The notes beneath the pieces are model-generated. The model did not search any database. It was not told where the DNA came from and saw nothing but the letters and a program-made list of their open reading frames with translations. A program made the position numbers and the translations under genes. Below are positions 1 to 5,687 of a stretch of DNA of 6,470 nucleotides, piece after piece; the stretch's first letter is position 1; every line of letters begins with the position of its first letter. This DNA is from JAUREX01 sp044356825 (GTDB taxonomy: Bacteria; Pseudomonadota; Alphaproteobacteria; Rhodobacterales; Rhodobacteraceae): contig JBIKVM010000167.1 of the NCBI GenBank assembly GCA_044356825.1, forward strand, positions 1-6,470, read 5' to 3'.

Positions 1-396
1 GAGATCGCCGCGCGCCGCCTGCGCGCCCGTGCCCGAGACCGGGCAATCGGTAAGGATCGCACCCGTGGGGGCGATGCGCAGGCGCGCGGCCTCCTTCTCG
101 GCGATGGGCAGCGTGCCCATCTCGGCCAAGATCTGGCCGGGCCGCAGCGCGGGCACCATCGCCTCGGTCACGGCATGGAGCGCGGCGGCCGAGGGCAGGG
201 CCAGCAGGACGACATCGCAAGCCCCTGCAACCGCCGCGGCGTCGGGCAAGGCGCTGCCGCCGGCCTCGGCGAGTGCCGCCATCGCCGGTGCCGACGGATC
301 GGTGCCCGCCACATCGAAGCCCGCCTTGCGCAGGTTGCGCGCATAGGCCAGCCCCATGATGCCGAGCCCCACGATGCCGACGGTCGGGCCGCTCAT
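1..396 (-). CDS. NAD(P)-dependent beta-hydroxyacid dehydrogenase, HIBADH family (N-terminal part)
   Basis: This is the N-terminal 132 residues of a 3-hydroxyisobutyrate dehydrogenase/6-phosphogluconate dehydrogenase-like enzyme; the gene runs off the left edge. The family oxidises the hydroxyl of beta-hydroxyacids or reduces the matching semialdehydes in the cytoplasm. Visible motifs are the Rossmann glycine motif GLGIMG at residues 10-15, an Asp at residue 33 at the end of the second strand (suggesting NAD rather than NADP), and the family's substrate-binding signature DCPVSGTGAQAARG at 117-130. The catalytic Lys lies downstream, outside the window. The start ATG (394-396) overlaps the hydrolase stop as ATGA and has no clear ribosome binding site of its own, so translation is probably coupled. 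It is the last visible gene of the operon. Substrate is unknown; oxidation of a hydroxyacid released by the upstream hydrolase is an inference. Confidence 0.9.
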   Translation of the reverse strand, partial: MSGPTVGIVGLGIMGLAYARNLRKAGFDVAGTDPSAPAMAALAEAGGSALPDAAAVAGACDVVLLALPSAAALHAVTEAMVPALRPGQILAEMGTLPIAEKEAARLRIAPTGAILTDCPVSGTGAQAARGDL

Positions 397-1193
397 GACC
401 GCGCCGCCGCGTCGCGCAGCCACGGCGCCACGGCCGCCTCGAAGGCGGCGGGATCTTCCATGTTCGGAACATGCGCGAGGCCGGGCAGGAAGACCGCCTG
501 CGCATCGGGCGTCGCGGCGGCCATCGCCTCCATCGCCGCGCGCGGGGCGCCCATGTCCTCGGCGCCGCCCAGATAGCGTACGGGGCGCGACATCCGCGGC
601 AGGTGGCGCAGGTAATCGAGGCCCTTGAGCGCCGCCGCGCAGCCCGCATAGCCCGCGATCGGCGTCGCGAGGATCATCGCAGCCGCGCGCTCGCGCACCG
701 CGGGCGGACAGGCCGGGGTGAACCAGCGCGCGAGCGTCCCTTCGAGGATCGCTGCCATGCCGCCCGCGCGGACCGCCGCGATCCGGTCGTCCCAGCTTGC
801 CACGAAGGGGGCCGGGGCATCGGCGCGCGCGTCGCACACGATCAGCGTCCCGACGCGCCCCGGATGCCCGAGCCCGAGCCCCAGCGCCGTCATCCCGCCA
901 AGCGATAGCCCCATCACGTCGGCCCGCGCCGCGCCGACATGGTCGAGAATCGCGACCATGTCCGCGACCAGCATCGCGAAGTCATACGCGCCCTCGGGCG
1001 CCTCCGATCCGCCGTGGCCGCGCGTGTCATAGCGGAGCACCCGGTGTGTGCGGGTCAGCAGCCCGATCTGGTCGTCCCACATGCGCAAATCGGCCGCGAG
1101 CGAGTTCGACAGCAAGAGCCACGGCTTCCCTGCCGCACCATCGACGCGGAACGCCAGCTGCGCGCCAGCCGCCTGAACGTGCCCCGTCGTCAT
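393..1193 (-). CDS. Alpha/beta hydrolase, 3-oxoadipate enol-lactonase (PcaD)-like
   Basis: A 266-residue cytoplasmic alpha/beta hydrolase, the usual length for PcaD and its relatives, which hydrolyse enol-lactones, lactones or C-C bonds. Visible features are the oxyanion-loop segment LLLSNSLAADLRMWD (26-40), very like PcaD; RYDTRGHGGS (54-63); the nucleophile elbow GLSLGG with Ser97; a probable acid Asp213 in GGAEDMGAP; and catalytic His241 in LAHVPNMEDP. The triad is therefore complete. The start ATG overlaps the monooxygenase stop (ATGA) and has a GAGG site seven bases upstream. No other protocatechuate-pathway gene is in the window and no carboxymuconolactone decarboxylase domain is fused. 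I infer that it opens a lactone or cleaves an acyl product made by the LLM monooxygenase rather than acting in the classical 3-oxoadipate pathway. Fold and catalysis are sure; substrate is not. Confidence 0.9.
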   Translation of the reverse strand: MTTGHVQAAGAQLAFRVDGAAGKPWLLLSNSLAADLRMWDDQIGLLTRTHRVLRYDTRGHGGSEAPEGAYDFAMLVADMVAILDHVGAARADVMGLSLGGMTALGLGLGHPGRVGTLIVCDARADAPAPFVASWDDRIAAVRAGGMAAILEGTLARWFTPACPPAVRERAAAMILATPIAGYAGCAAALKGLDYLRHLPRMSRPVRYLGGAEDMGAPRAAMEAMAAATPDAQAVFLPGLAHVPNMEDPAAFEAAVAPWLRDAAARS

Positions 1194-2293
1194 TCCGCGG
1201 CCTCGGTCATTGCGGGTCGGGCGTTGATGCGCGGCAAGACCTTCTCGGCCAGAAGCACCATCGACCGTCGCGCCAGCGCCGGATCGGCCCAGTCGTGCCC
1301 GGCATAAAGGAGCGTGCCAAAATCGCCGACCGAGTCGCGGAATGCCGCAACCTCGTCCGCGACCTTGTCGGGCGTCCCCCAGATCACCAGGCGGTCGAGG
1401 ACATAGTCGAGCGTCACCTCGCTGTCAGGCATCGACTGGTCTTCCTTGAAGAGGTTGGCGCGGCCGTTCTTCACGAGCTTCGTCAGAAGCTGCTTGTAAT
1501 AGAAGACATAGGGCGATTGCGGATCGCGGGCATAGGCGCGCGCGGTCGCGAGGTCATCGGCGACGAAGATCGACTTCGCCACCCGCCAGTTCGACAGATC
1601 GCCCGGCCGCCCGCCCTGCGCGCAGCCCTCGAGATAGCTGTCCTTGTGGGTCGCAACCCATTTGGGCATCAGGAAGTTCGCGCTGATCGGATCCCAGCCC
1701 CGCGCCGCCGCCGCCGTTACCCCCTTGGAGAAGGGCGCGACCGCCGTGACGACGATCGGCGGGTGCGGCCGCTGCAGGGGCTTGCCCACGATCCCCTGCC
1801 CGATCTGCGGCAGATGCGTGCGCTCGGTCGTGATCTTCCAGAACTTCCCTTCGAGATTGTAGGGCGCCTCGGTCGTCCAGAGCGCGAGAACCATGTCGAT
1901 GGCCTCGAGGAACATCGCGTTGCGGTCATTGCCAAGATTGCCGAAGATCTCGGCATCCGACAAAAGACCCCCCGGCGAGATCCCGAAGATGAGCCGCCCG
2001 TCCATCAGGTGATCGAGCATCGCGATCTGGCCGGCCACATGCGCGGGGTGCGAGTTGGGCAGGTTTACCGTGCCCGTGCCGATCCGCATCTGCTTGAGCC
2101 GCCCGGCAAGCGAGGCGATGAAGAGGGCCGACGAGGTGATGTTCTCGGCCAGATCGGTGACATGCTCGCCGACATAGGCCTCAGCAAAGCCCAGTTCATC
2201 GGCAAGAAGGAACGCGTCCTGATCCTCGCGCAAGGACTTGCGCCAGTCCTTGTCGATCGGGTGGATCGGCATGGTGAAGAATCCGGCCTTCAT
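1190..2293 (-). CDS. LLM-class flavin-dependent monooxygenase (bacterial luciferase family)
   Basis: A 367-residue TIM-barrel enzyme of the bacterial luciferase family, which uses reduced FMN supplied by a separate reductase to activate oxygen. Characteristic segments are MKAGFFTMPIHP at the start, VGEHVTD (41-47), GTGTVNLPNSHPAHVAGQ (72-89), DGRLIFGISPGG (98-109) and the C-terminal VIWGTPDKVADEV (303-315). It belongs with the group often annotated as limonene 1,2-monooxygenase or alkanal monooxygenase-like, names that are weak guides to substrate. I chose the ATG at 2291-2293 because a GAGGT site (2300-2304) lies six bases upstream; an in-frame GTG at 2306-2308 would add five residues but would overlap that site. 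It is the first gene of the three-gene operon and follows the LysR gene on the same strand. The likely reductase partner is the divergent gene at 3433. Possible reactions include Baeyer-Villiger oxygenation, ring hydroxylation or heterocycle opening. Confidence 0.92.
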   Translation of the reverse strand: MKAGFFTMPIHPIDKDWRKSLREDQDAFLLADELGFAEAYVGEHVTDLAENITSSALFIASLAGRLKQMRIGTGTVNLPNSHPAHVAGQIAMLDHLMDGRLIFGISPGGLLSDAEIFGNLGNDRNAMFLEAIDMVLALWTTEAPYNLEGKFWKITTERTHLPQIGQGIVGKPLQRPHPPIVVTAVAPFSKGVTAAAARGWDPISANFLMPKWVATHKDSYLEGCAQGGRPGDLSNWRVAKSIFVADDLATARAYARDPQSPYVFYYKQLLTKLVKNGRANLFKEDQSMPDSEVTLDYVLDRLVIWGTPDKVADEVAAFRDSVGDFGTLLYAGHDWADPALARRSMVLLAEKVLPRINARPAMTEAAE

Positions 2294-2397
2294 CTTGGCA
2301 CCTCGCACGCAGGGTTTCAGACGGCCGTTCCGCCGCCATGGGCGTGAGATAGCGCGCCATGGACTTCAACGGAAATGATGATCTCTGATAATGCCGA
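2294..2397 (-). promoter_or_regulatory. Leader/promoter region of the LLM monooxygenase operon
   Basis: This 104-base gap lies between the LysR stop and the monooxygenase start and has no credible gene. It contains two direct copies of CGCCATGG (2334-2341 and 2355-2362) exactly 21 bases apart, about two helical turns. It also has a TGATA half-site (2386-2390) matching the arms of the dyad upstream of the LysR gene. I could not find a convincing -35/-10 pair. It may hold an operon promoter under LysR control, or the operon may simply be read through from the LysR gene. Confidence 0.3.
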
Positions 2398-3351
2398 TCA
2401 GTTTTCCGGCTGGCCCTCGCGAGCGGCTCGCCCCTCGGCGATGATGCGCGACCATCGGGCGTCGCTCTCGGAATGGGCGGTTTGGAGTCGGGCAAGAAAG
2501 GCCCGCGCTGCTGCCGAGAGCGCGCGCGTCGCTGGCGAGATCAGCGCATAGTTCACGCTCAGCGCCGGATCGACGATCGGGTTAAGCCAGCGTTCCGCCC
2601 CTCCCAGATCGGCCGTGCAGATCGTCGCGGGCAGGATCGTGGCATAATCCGAGCGCGCCACGAAATCGAGCGTCGCGATCATCGCGTCCATGTCGAGCGT
2701 CGCCTCGGGCGCGAGACCCGATTCGGCGAAGGCTGCATCGAGCCTGTCGCGTCGCGCGTTGCCGCGCAGAGGCAGCACGAGTTTCATCGACGCGATTTCA
2801 GCCAGCGCCACCGGCGCGAGATGGGCGCGCGATCCGCCCGCCCGGGTCACGAGGATCTCGCGGTCGCATCCGAAGGGTTCGATCCGCAACCCATCGCGCG
2901 TCACCGGGTGTGGCACCACCGCAAAGTCGAGTTCCGCCGCCGCCACCATGTCGACAAGCAGCGCGCTATAGCCCTCGATCACCCGCAGCGTCACGTCCGG
3001 ATGATCCGCGATGAGGTCCGACAGCACCGGCGCCAGCACGCCTCGCGTGAAGGTCGGCATCAGCCCGACCGCGAGCGGCCCGGACACCCGCCCCGACAGG
3101 TTGCGCAGATCTGTCTCGGCCGCATCGAGGCGGTGCAGGATGTCGACCGCAACCCCATAGAGGTGCCGCCCCGCCTCGGTTGGGGTGACCCCGCGCGCCG
3201 AACGGTCGAAGAGGCGAAGGCCCAGCCTGTCCTCCATGTTGCGGATCTGCATCGACAGCCCGGACTGCGTCGCGGCGAGGCGTTCGGCCGCTCGGCTGAA
3301 CGATCCTTCCTCATAGATCCCGACGAAGGCGGCAAGCTGGCGCAGATTCAT
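2398..3351 (-). CDS. LysR-family transcriptional regulator
   Basis: A 317-residue LysR-type regulator of ordinary length. The N-terminal winged helix-turn-helix is clear at residues 1-60: MNLRQLAAFV, then GSFSRAAERLAATQSGLSMQIRNMEDRLG and LFDRSARGVTPTEAG. The periplasmic-binding-protein-like effector domain follows from about residue 91 (GPLAVGLMPTF, then LRVIEGYSALLVDMVAAAELDFAVVP). I prefer the ATG at 3349-3351 because an AAGGA site (3360-3364) lies eight bases upstream and the protein then begins with the usual MNLRQL; an ATG three codons earlier sits directly against that site. It is placed between the LLM operon and the divergent flavin reductase gene, so by the general habit of the family it probably controls both and itself, responding to a pathway compound. 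The inducer is not deducible. The sequence resembles the NAC-like branch only loosely. Confidence 0.95.
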   Translation of the reverse strand: MNLRQLAAFVGIYEEGSFSRAAERLAATQSGLSMQIRNMEDRLGLRLFDRSARGVTPTEAGRHLYGVAVDILHRLDAAETDLRNLSGRVSGPLAVGLMPTFTRGVLAPVLSDLIADHPDVTLRVIEGYSALLVDMVAAAELDFAVVPHPVTRDGLRIEPFGCDREILVTRAGGSRAHLAPVALAEIASMKLVLPLRGNARRDRLDAAFAESGLAPEATLDMDAMIATLDFVARSDYATILPATICTADLGGAERWLNPIVDPALSVNYALISPATRALSAAARAFLARLQTAHSESDARWSRIIAEGRAAREGQPEN

Positions 3352-3354
3352 GGT

Positions 3355-3371
3355 TATCATCCTTGCTGATA
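3355..3371. promoter_or_regulatory. Candidate LysR-box operator (TATCA-N7-TGATA)
   Basis: A perfect five-base dyad, TATCA then seven bases then TGATA, with the T-N11-A spacing typical of LysR-family binding sites (TCA-N7-TGA at its core). It covers the ribosome binding site of the LysR gene, so occupancy would fit autorepression while the bound regulator could act on the divergent flavin reductase promoter. The sequence match is seen directly; binding by the adjacent regulator is inferred. Confidence 0.5.
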
Positions 3372-3412
3372 GGCCCGAAAAGAAAGTATTGTTTTTCCTA
3401 AAGCCTGTCAGC
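3365..3412. repeat. Spaced inverted repeat in the LysR/flavin reductase intergenic region
   Basis: GCTGATAGGC (3365-3374) and GCCTGTCAGC (3403-3412) are inverted copies matching at 9 of 10 bases, separated by 28 bases. The 28-base segment between them is strikingly AT-rich for this genome (an A/G-rich run, then GTATTGTTTTTCC), as expected of a promoter core. The left arm lies beside the LysR ribosome binding site and overlaps the TATCA-N7-TGATA dyad. The right arm ends eight bases before the GAGGA site of the flavin reductase. It may be a two-site operator; no clean -35/-10 pair could be fixed. Confidence 0.45.
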
Positions 3413-3432
3413 CCCTATCTGAGGATCGCAGC

Positions 3433-3969
3433 ATGCGTGCGGAGGCCCCGATGAATGCGCTGAACGACATCAGATCGCCCTCGGGGGCGTCCCAGGTGAC
3501 ACCGCAACGCTTCCGCGATGTCCTCGGTGCCTTTGCGACGGGCGTCACGATCATGACCGCGCGCGGCCCGGACGGTGCGCGCGTCGGGTGCACGGCCTCG
3601 TCCTTTAACACCGTTTCGCTCGAACCGCCGCTGGTGTTGTGGTCGCTCGGGCTGCGCGCGGCTTCGCTCTCGGCCTTTCGCGCGACCGATCACTTCGGCG
3701 TCAGCATCCTCGCCGAGGATCAGCGCGATCTCGCTCTGCACTTCGCCCGTCCGGCCGAGGACAAGTTCGCCGGCATCGCCATTCGCGAGGGGGCGCATGG
3801 CGTGCCGCTCATCTCCGGCGCGCTGGCTCATCTCGAATGCAGGATCGTCGCGCGCTACGCGGGAGGGGACCACGAGATCATGCTGGGCGAGGTGCTCGAT
3901 CTCGAGCGGCGCGATGGCGCCCCGCTCGTCTACCATCGCGGCGGCTTCCACGGATTGCGCGGCCTGTGA
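3433..3969 (+). CDS. Flavin reductase (HpaC-like FMN-binding split barrel)
   Basis: A 178-residue flavin reductase-like protein, the small component of two-component flavin monooxygenases: it uses NAD(P)H to reduce free FMN or FAD and hands it to an oxygenase. Family motifs in order are FRDVLGAFATGVTIMTA (27-43), GCTASSFNTVSLEPPLVLWSL (52-72), FGVSILAEDQ (88-97), LECRIVARYAGGDHEIMLGEV (134-154) and the C-terminal PLVYHRGGF (165-173). The start is ambiguous: ATG 3433 has GAGGA seven bases upstream, while ATG 3451 (six residues shorter) has GGAGG five bases upstream. It is transcribed divergently from the LysR gene and most likely serves the LLM monooxygenase at 1190-2293, because the FAD monooxygenase at 4491 belongs to a class that reduces its own flavin. 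Its 3' end stops two bases short of the convergent cupin gene. Confidence 0.93.
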   Translation: MRAEAPMNALNDIRSPSGASQVTPQRFRDVLGAFATGVTIMTARGPDGARVGCTASSFNTVSLEPPLVLWSLGLRAASLSAFRATDHFGVSILAEDQRDLALHFARPAEDKFAGIAIREGAHGVPLISGALAHLECRIVARYAGGDHEIMLGEVLDLERRDGAPLVYHRGGFHGLRGL

Positions 3970-3971
3970 GG

Positions 3972-4388
3972 TCAGAGTGGTAGCGGCGCGTTCGCGCTGC
4001 GCTTGTCCTCGACGGTGGTAAAGGTCAGCACCGTCTCACCGATGTTCTCGAGATCGTGGGTCATGCTCTCGCCCGGGCCGAAGGCCATGTGGCGCGTCAG
4101 GCCGGTGTGATAGTCCATCTCGGTCACGCTGCCGTCCGGGCGGCGGGAACGGGCGCGCCCTTCGGAGGTCGCGACCCAGAAATAGTCGAGCACATGGGTG
4201 TGAAAACCCAGCCGCGCGCCGGGTTCGAGCGCGATGAGCCAGACGCGATAGCGATCGGTCTCGGACACGAGCGTGCTGCCCACGCGACCGTTGCGCGCCG
4301 CCGCGCGGGCTTCGGCTGCAAGGGGGGCGCTCCAGTGCGGGCGGCCGGCGAGATCGGCCGGCGTTTCGGCGGGGGCGGGCAGATCCAT
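3972..4388 (-). CDS. Cupin-domain protein, BauB-like
   Basis: A 138-residue single-domain cupin (small beta-barrel, usually metal-binding). The pattern ETDRYRVWLIALEPGARLGFHTHVLDYFWVATSEG (43-77), followed by RPDGSVTEMD and PGESMTHDLENIGETVLTF, resembles the cupins annotated as beta-alanine degradation protein BauB, whose biochemical role is poorly defined. Candidate metal ligands are His63, His65 and His111. The Glu that completes cupin motif 1 is absent, replaced by the DYF segment at 68-70, as I recall also for BauB relatives. An AGGAG site (4396-4400) lies seven bases before the ATG. It is divergent from the FAD monooxygenase, with which it shares a short promoter region, and convergent with the flavin reductase. 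It could be an accessory isomerase, hydrolase or dioxygenase-like enzyme for a pathway intermediate; no reaction can be assigned. Confidence 0.85.
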   Translation of the reverse strand: MDLPAPAETPADLAGRPHWSAPLAAEARAAARNGRVGSTLVSETDRYRVWLIALEPGARLGFHTHVLDYFWVATSEGRARSRRPDGSVTEMDYHTGLTRHMAFGPGESMTHDLENIGETVLTFTTVEDKRSANAPLPL

Positions 4389-4490
4389 CGCGACTCTCCT
4401 GTGCTTGTGCCGGATACGGGTCCGAGGCTATTTATAGGACGATAAACAACGCGAGGCGAGTCCTTGCCGCGCGCGACGGAAAGGGCAGGA
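4389..4490. promoter_or_regulatory. Divergent promoter region between cupin and FAD monooxygenase
   Basis: A 102-base divergent intergenic region with an AT-rich core unlike its surroundings. It holds a dyad TTTAT-N6-ATAAA (4431-4446) and, just to the left, an imperfect 14-base palindrome CGGATACGGGTCCG (4411-4424). The sequence TATAAA read on the minus strand within 4430-4436 could be a -10 element for the cupin. On the plus strand TTGTGC (4405-4410) and TATTTA (4429-4434), 18 bases apart, make a weak promoter candidate for the monooxygenase. The region is supported by the gene layout; the individual elements are tentative. Confidence 0.4.
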
Positions 4491-5687
4491 ATGGGCGGCA
4501 GGGCAATCATCGCGGGCGGATCGATCGGCGGGCTTTTCGCGGCCGCCATGCTGCGCCGTGCGGGGTGGGAGGTGATCGTCCTCGAACGTGCCCGGGCTGA
4601 GCTGGCCGGGCGCGGCGCCGGGATCGTGACGCATGATCTGCTCGTGCGGCTGATCGAGGCGGCGGGCGCGGAGACGACCGATCTCGGCGTGCAGGTCATG
4701 CGGCGCGTCGCCTTCGACATGTCGGGCGCCGTCACGGCCGACATGCCGCTGCCGCAGGTCGTGACAAGCTGGGAGAGGGTGCATTCCTCGCTCCGCCGCC
4801 TGATGCCCGAGGGCAGCTATCGCCTCGGCCATTCCATCGCCGCGGTCGAGGATCTGGGCACCTCGGTCCGCTTGCGCACCGAGGAAGGGGCCGTCGTCGA
4901 GGGCGACATCGCGATCGGGGCGGACGGTTTCCGCTCGGCGGTGCGCGGGTCCGTGGCACCCGGAACGGGGCCCGAATGGTCGGGCTATGTCGTGTGGCGC
5001 GCGCTTGCCACCGAGGCGGACCTGCCCGCGCACATCCGCCGCGACGTGTTCGAGCATTTCGCCTTCTTCCTGCCCGCGGGGTCGCAGATCCTGACCTATC
5101 CCATCGCGGGCCCCGACAACGACCTGCGCCCCGGCCACCGGCGGCTGAACCTCGTGTGGTATCTGCCCGTTGGGCCCGAGGCGCTCGACGACATGCTGAC
5201 CGACGCCGAGGGCCGCCGCCACGACATGACGATCCCGCCCCCCCTGATCCGCGACGAGGTGCTCGGGGCGATGATGGAGTCCGCGCGCGCGCGTCTGGCG
5301 CGGCCCTTCGTCGAGATCCTCGAACACGCCGAGCGACCCTTCTTCACCCCGATCTACGACCATCTCGCGCCGGTCTTCGCCCGGGGACGGATCGCGCTTG
5401 CCGGCGATGCGGCCTCGGTCGCGCGGCCCCATGTCGGGATGGGCGTCACCAAGGCCGCCGCGGATGCCGAGGCTCTCGCCCGCCACCTCGGGCAGGCCGA
5501 GCCGGTCCCTGCCTTGCGCGCCTATTCGGCCGAACGCCACGCGGCGGCAGCACTGGCGCATGGCGTCGGCCGCACCCTCGGGTCTTGGATCGTTTCGGGG
5601 GGTGGGCGGGACGACGGCACCGCCCACCCGCGCGAGCGGGAATTTCTGGCGCAGACCGCTGTCGTGCCCGCCCGCCCCCTTACTTGA
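4491..5687 (+). CDS. Class A FAD-dependent monooxygenase, 2,6-dihydroxypyridine 3-monooxygenase-like
   Basis: A 398-residue flavoprotein hydroxylase that uses NAD(P)H and oxygen to hydroxylate an activated ring. Visible features are the FAD-binding glycine motif GGSIGG (9-14) with Glu32 ending the second strand, the DG motif GADGFRSAVR (143-152) and the second FAD motif GDAASVARPHVGMG (305-318). The segments GYVVWRALATEADLP (165-179), LTYPIAGPDN (201-210), RLNLVWYLPV (218-227), LDDMLTDAEG (232-241) and ARPHVGMGVTKAAADAEALA (311-330) match, from memory, the arrangement in the Arthrobacter nicotine-pathway enzyme 2,6-dihydroxypyridine 3-monooxygenase, including Ser where many relatives have His after GDAA. 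I chose the ATG at 4491 because AAGGG lies five bases upstream; an in-frame TTG at 4464 would add nine residues with no family match. Its end overlaps the convergent cyclase gene by eight bases. The hydroxylase class is sure, the pyridine substrate only suggested. Confidence 0.92.
   Translation: MGGRAIIAGGSIGGLFAAAMLRRAGWEVIVLERARAELAGRGAGIVTHDLLVRLIEAAGAETTDLGVQVMRRVAFDMSGAVTADMPLPQVVTSWERVHSSLRRLMPEGSYRLGHSIAAVEDLGTSVRLRTEEGAVVEGDIAIGADGFRSAVRGSVAPGTGPEWSGYVVWRALATEADLPAHIRRDVFEHFAFFLPAGSQILTYPIAGPDNDLRPGHRRLNLVWYLPVGPEALDDMLTDAEGRRHDMTIPPPLIRDEVLGAMMESARARLARPFVEILEHAERPFFTPIYDHLAPVFARGRIALAGDAASVARPHVGMGVTKAAADAEALARHLGQAEPVPALRAYSAERHAAAALAHGVGRTLGSWIVSGGGRDDGTAHPREREFLAQTAVVPARPLT
5600..5629. 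repeat. Perfect 10-base-pair GC-rich hairpin inside the monooxygenase gene
   Basis: GGGTGGGCGG (5600-5609) and CCGCCCACCC (5620-5629) are exact inverted copies around a 10-base loop. It lies in codons for the Gly-rich tail (about residues 371-380), 55 bases before the stop codon, outside the conserved domain. There is no following T-tract on either strand, so it is not a textbook intrinsic terminator. It could slow transcription or protect the 3' end of the message. Confidence 0.6.

Noticed and set aside
393..1193. Classical protocatechuate pathway (pca) cluster
   Set aside because: Only a PcaD-like protein is present; there is no dioxygenase, cycloisomerase, decarboxylase or CoA transferase, so the gene symbol was not assigned.
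2294..2308. Upstream GTG start for the LLM monooxygenase
   Set aside because: The GAGGT ribosome binding site lies inside this extension and is properly spaced for the ATG at 2293, where the family homology begins.
797..2347. A 516-codon open frame on the plus strand across the hydrolase and LLM monooxygenase genes
   Set aside because: It is antisense to two well-recognised genes, is extremely rich in Arg, Pro and Ala, and shows no family motif: a by-product of high GC.
2196..2495. A possible small leader peptide on the minus strand starting with MARYLTPMAAERPSE between the LysR gene and the LLM gene
   Set aside because: It runs out of frame into the monooxygenase gene, and I see no ribosome binding site or attenuator-like structure supporting it.
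2473..3369. A 298-codon open frame on the plus strand opposite the LysR gene
   Set aside because: It is antisense to an unmistakable LysR protein and has an Arg/His-rich composition typical of a shadow frame.
4464..4490. TTG start adding nine residues to the FAD monooxygenase
   Set aside because: The added residues precede the usual short lead to the first beta strand, and the AAGGG site fits the ATG at 4491.
4428..5627. A 399-codon open frame on the minus strand opposite the FAD monooxygenase
   Set aside because: The plus strand carries clear FAD-binding motifs with a good ribosome binding site; the opposite frame has low-complexity Gly/Arg/His/Asp content and no recognisable domain.
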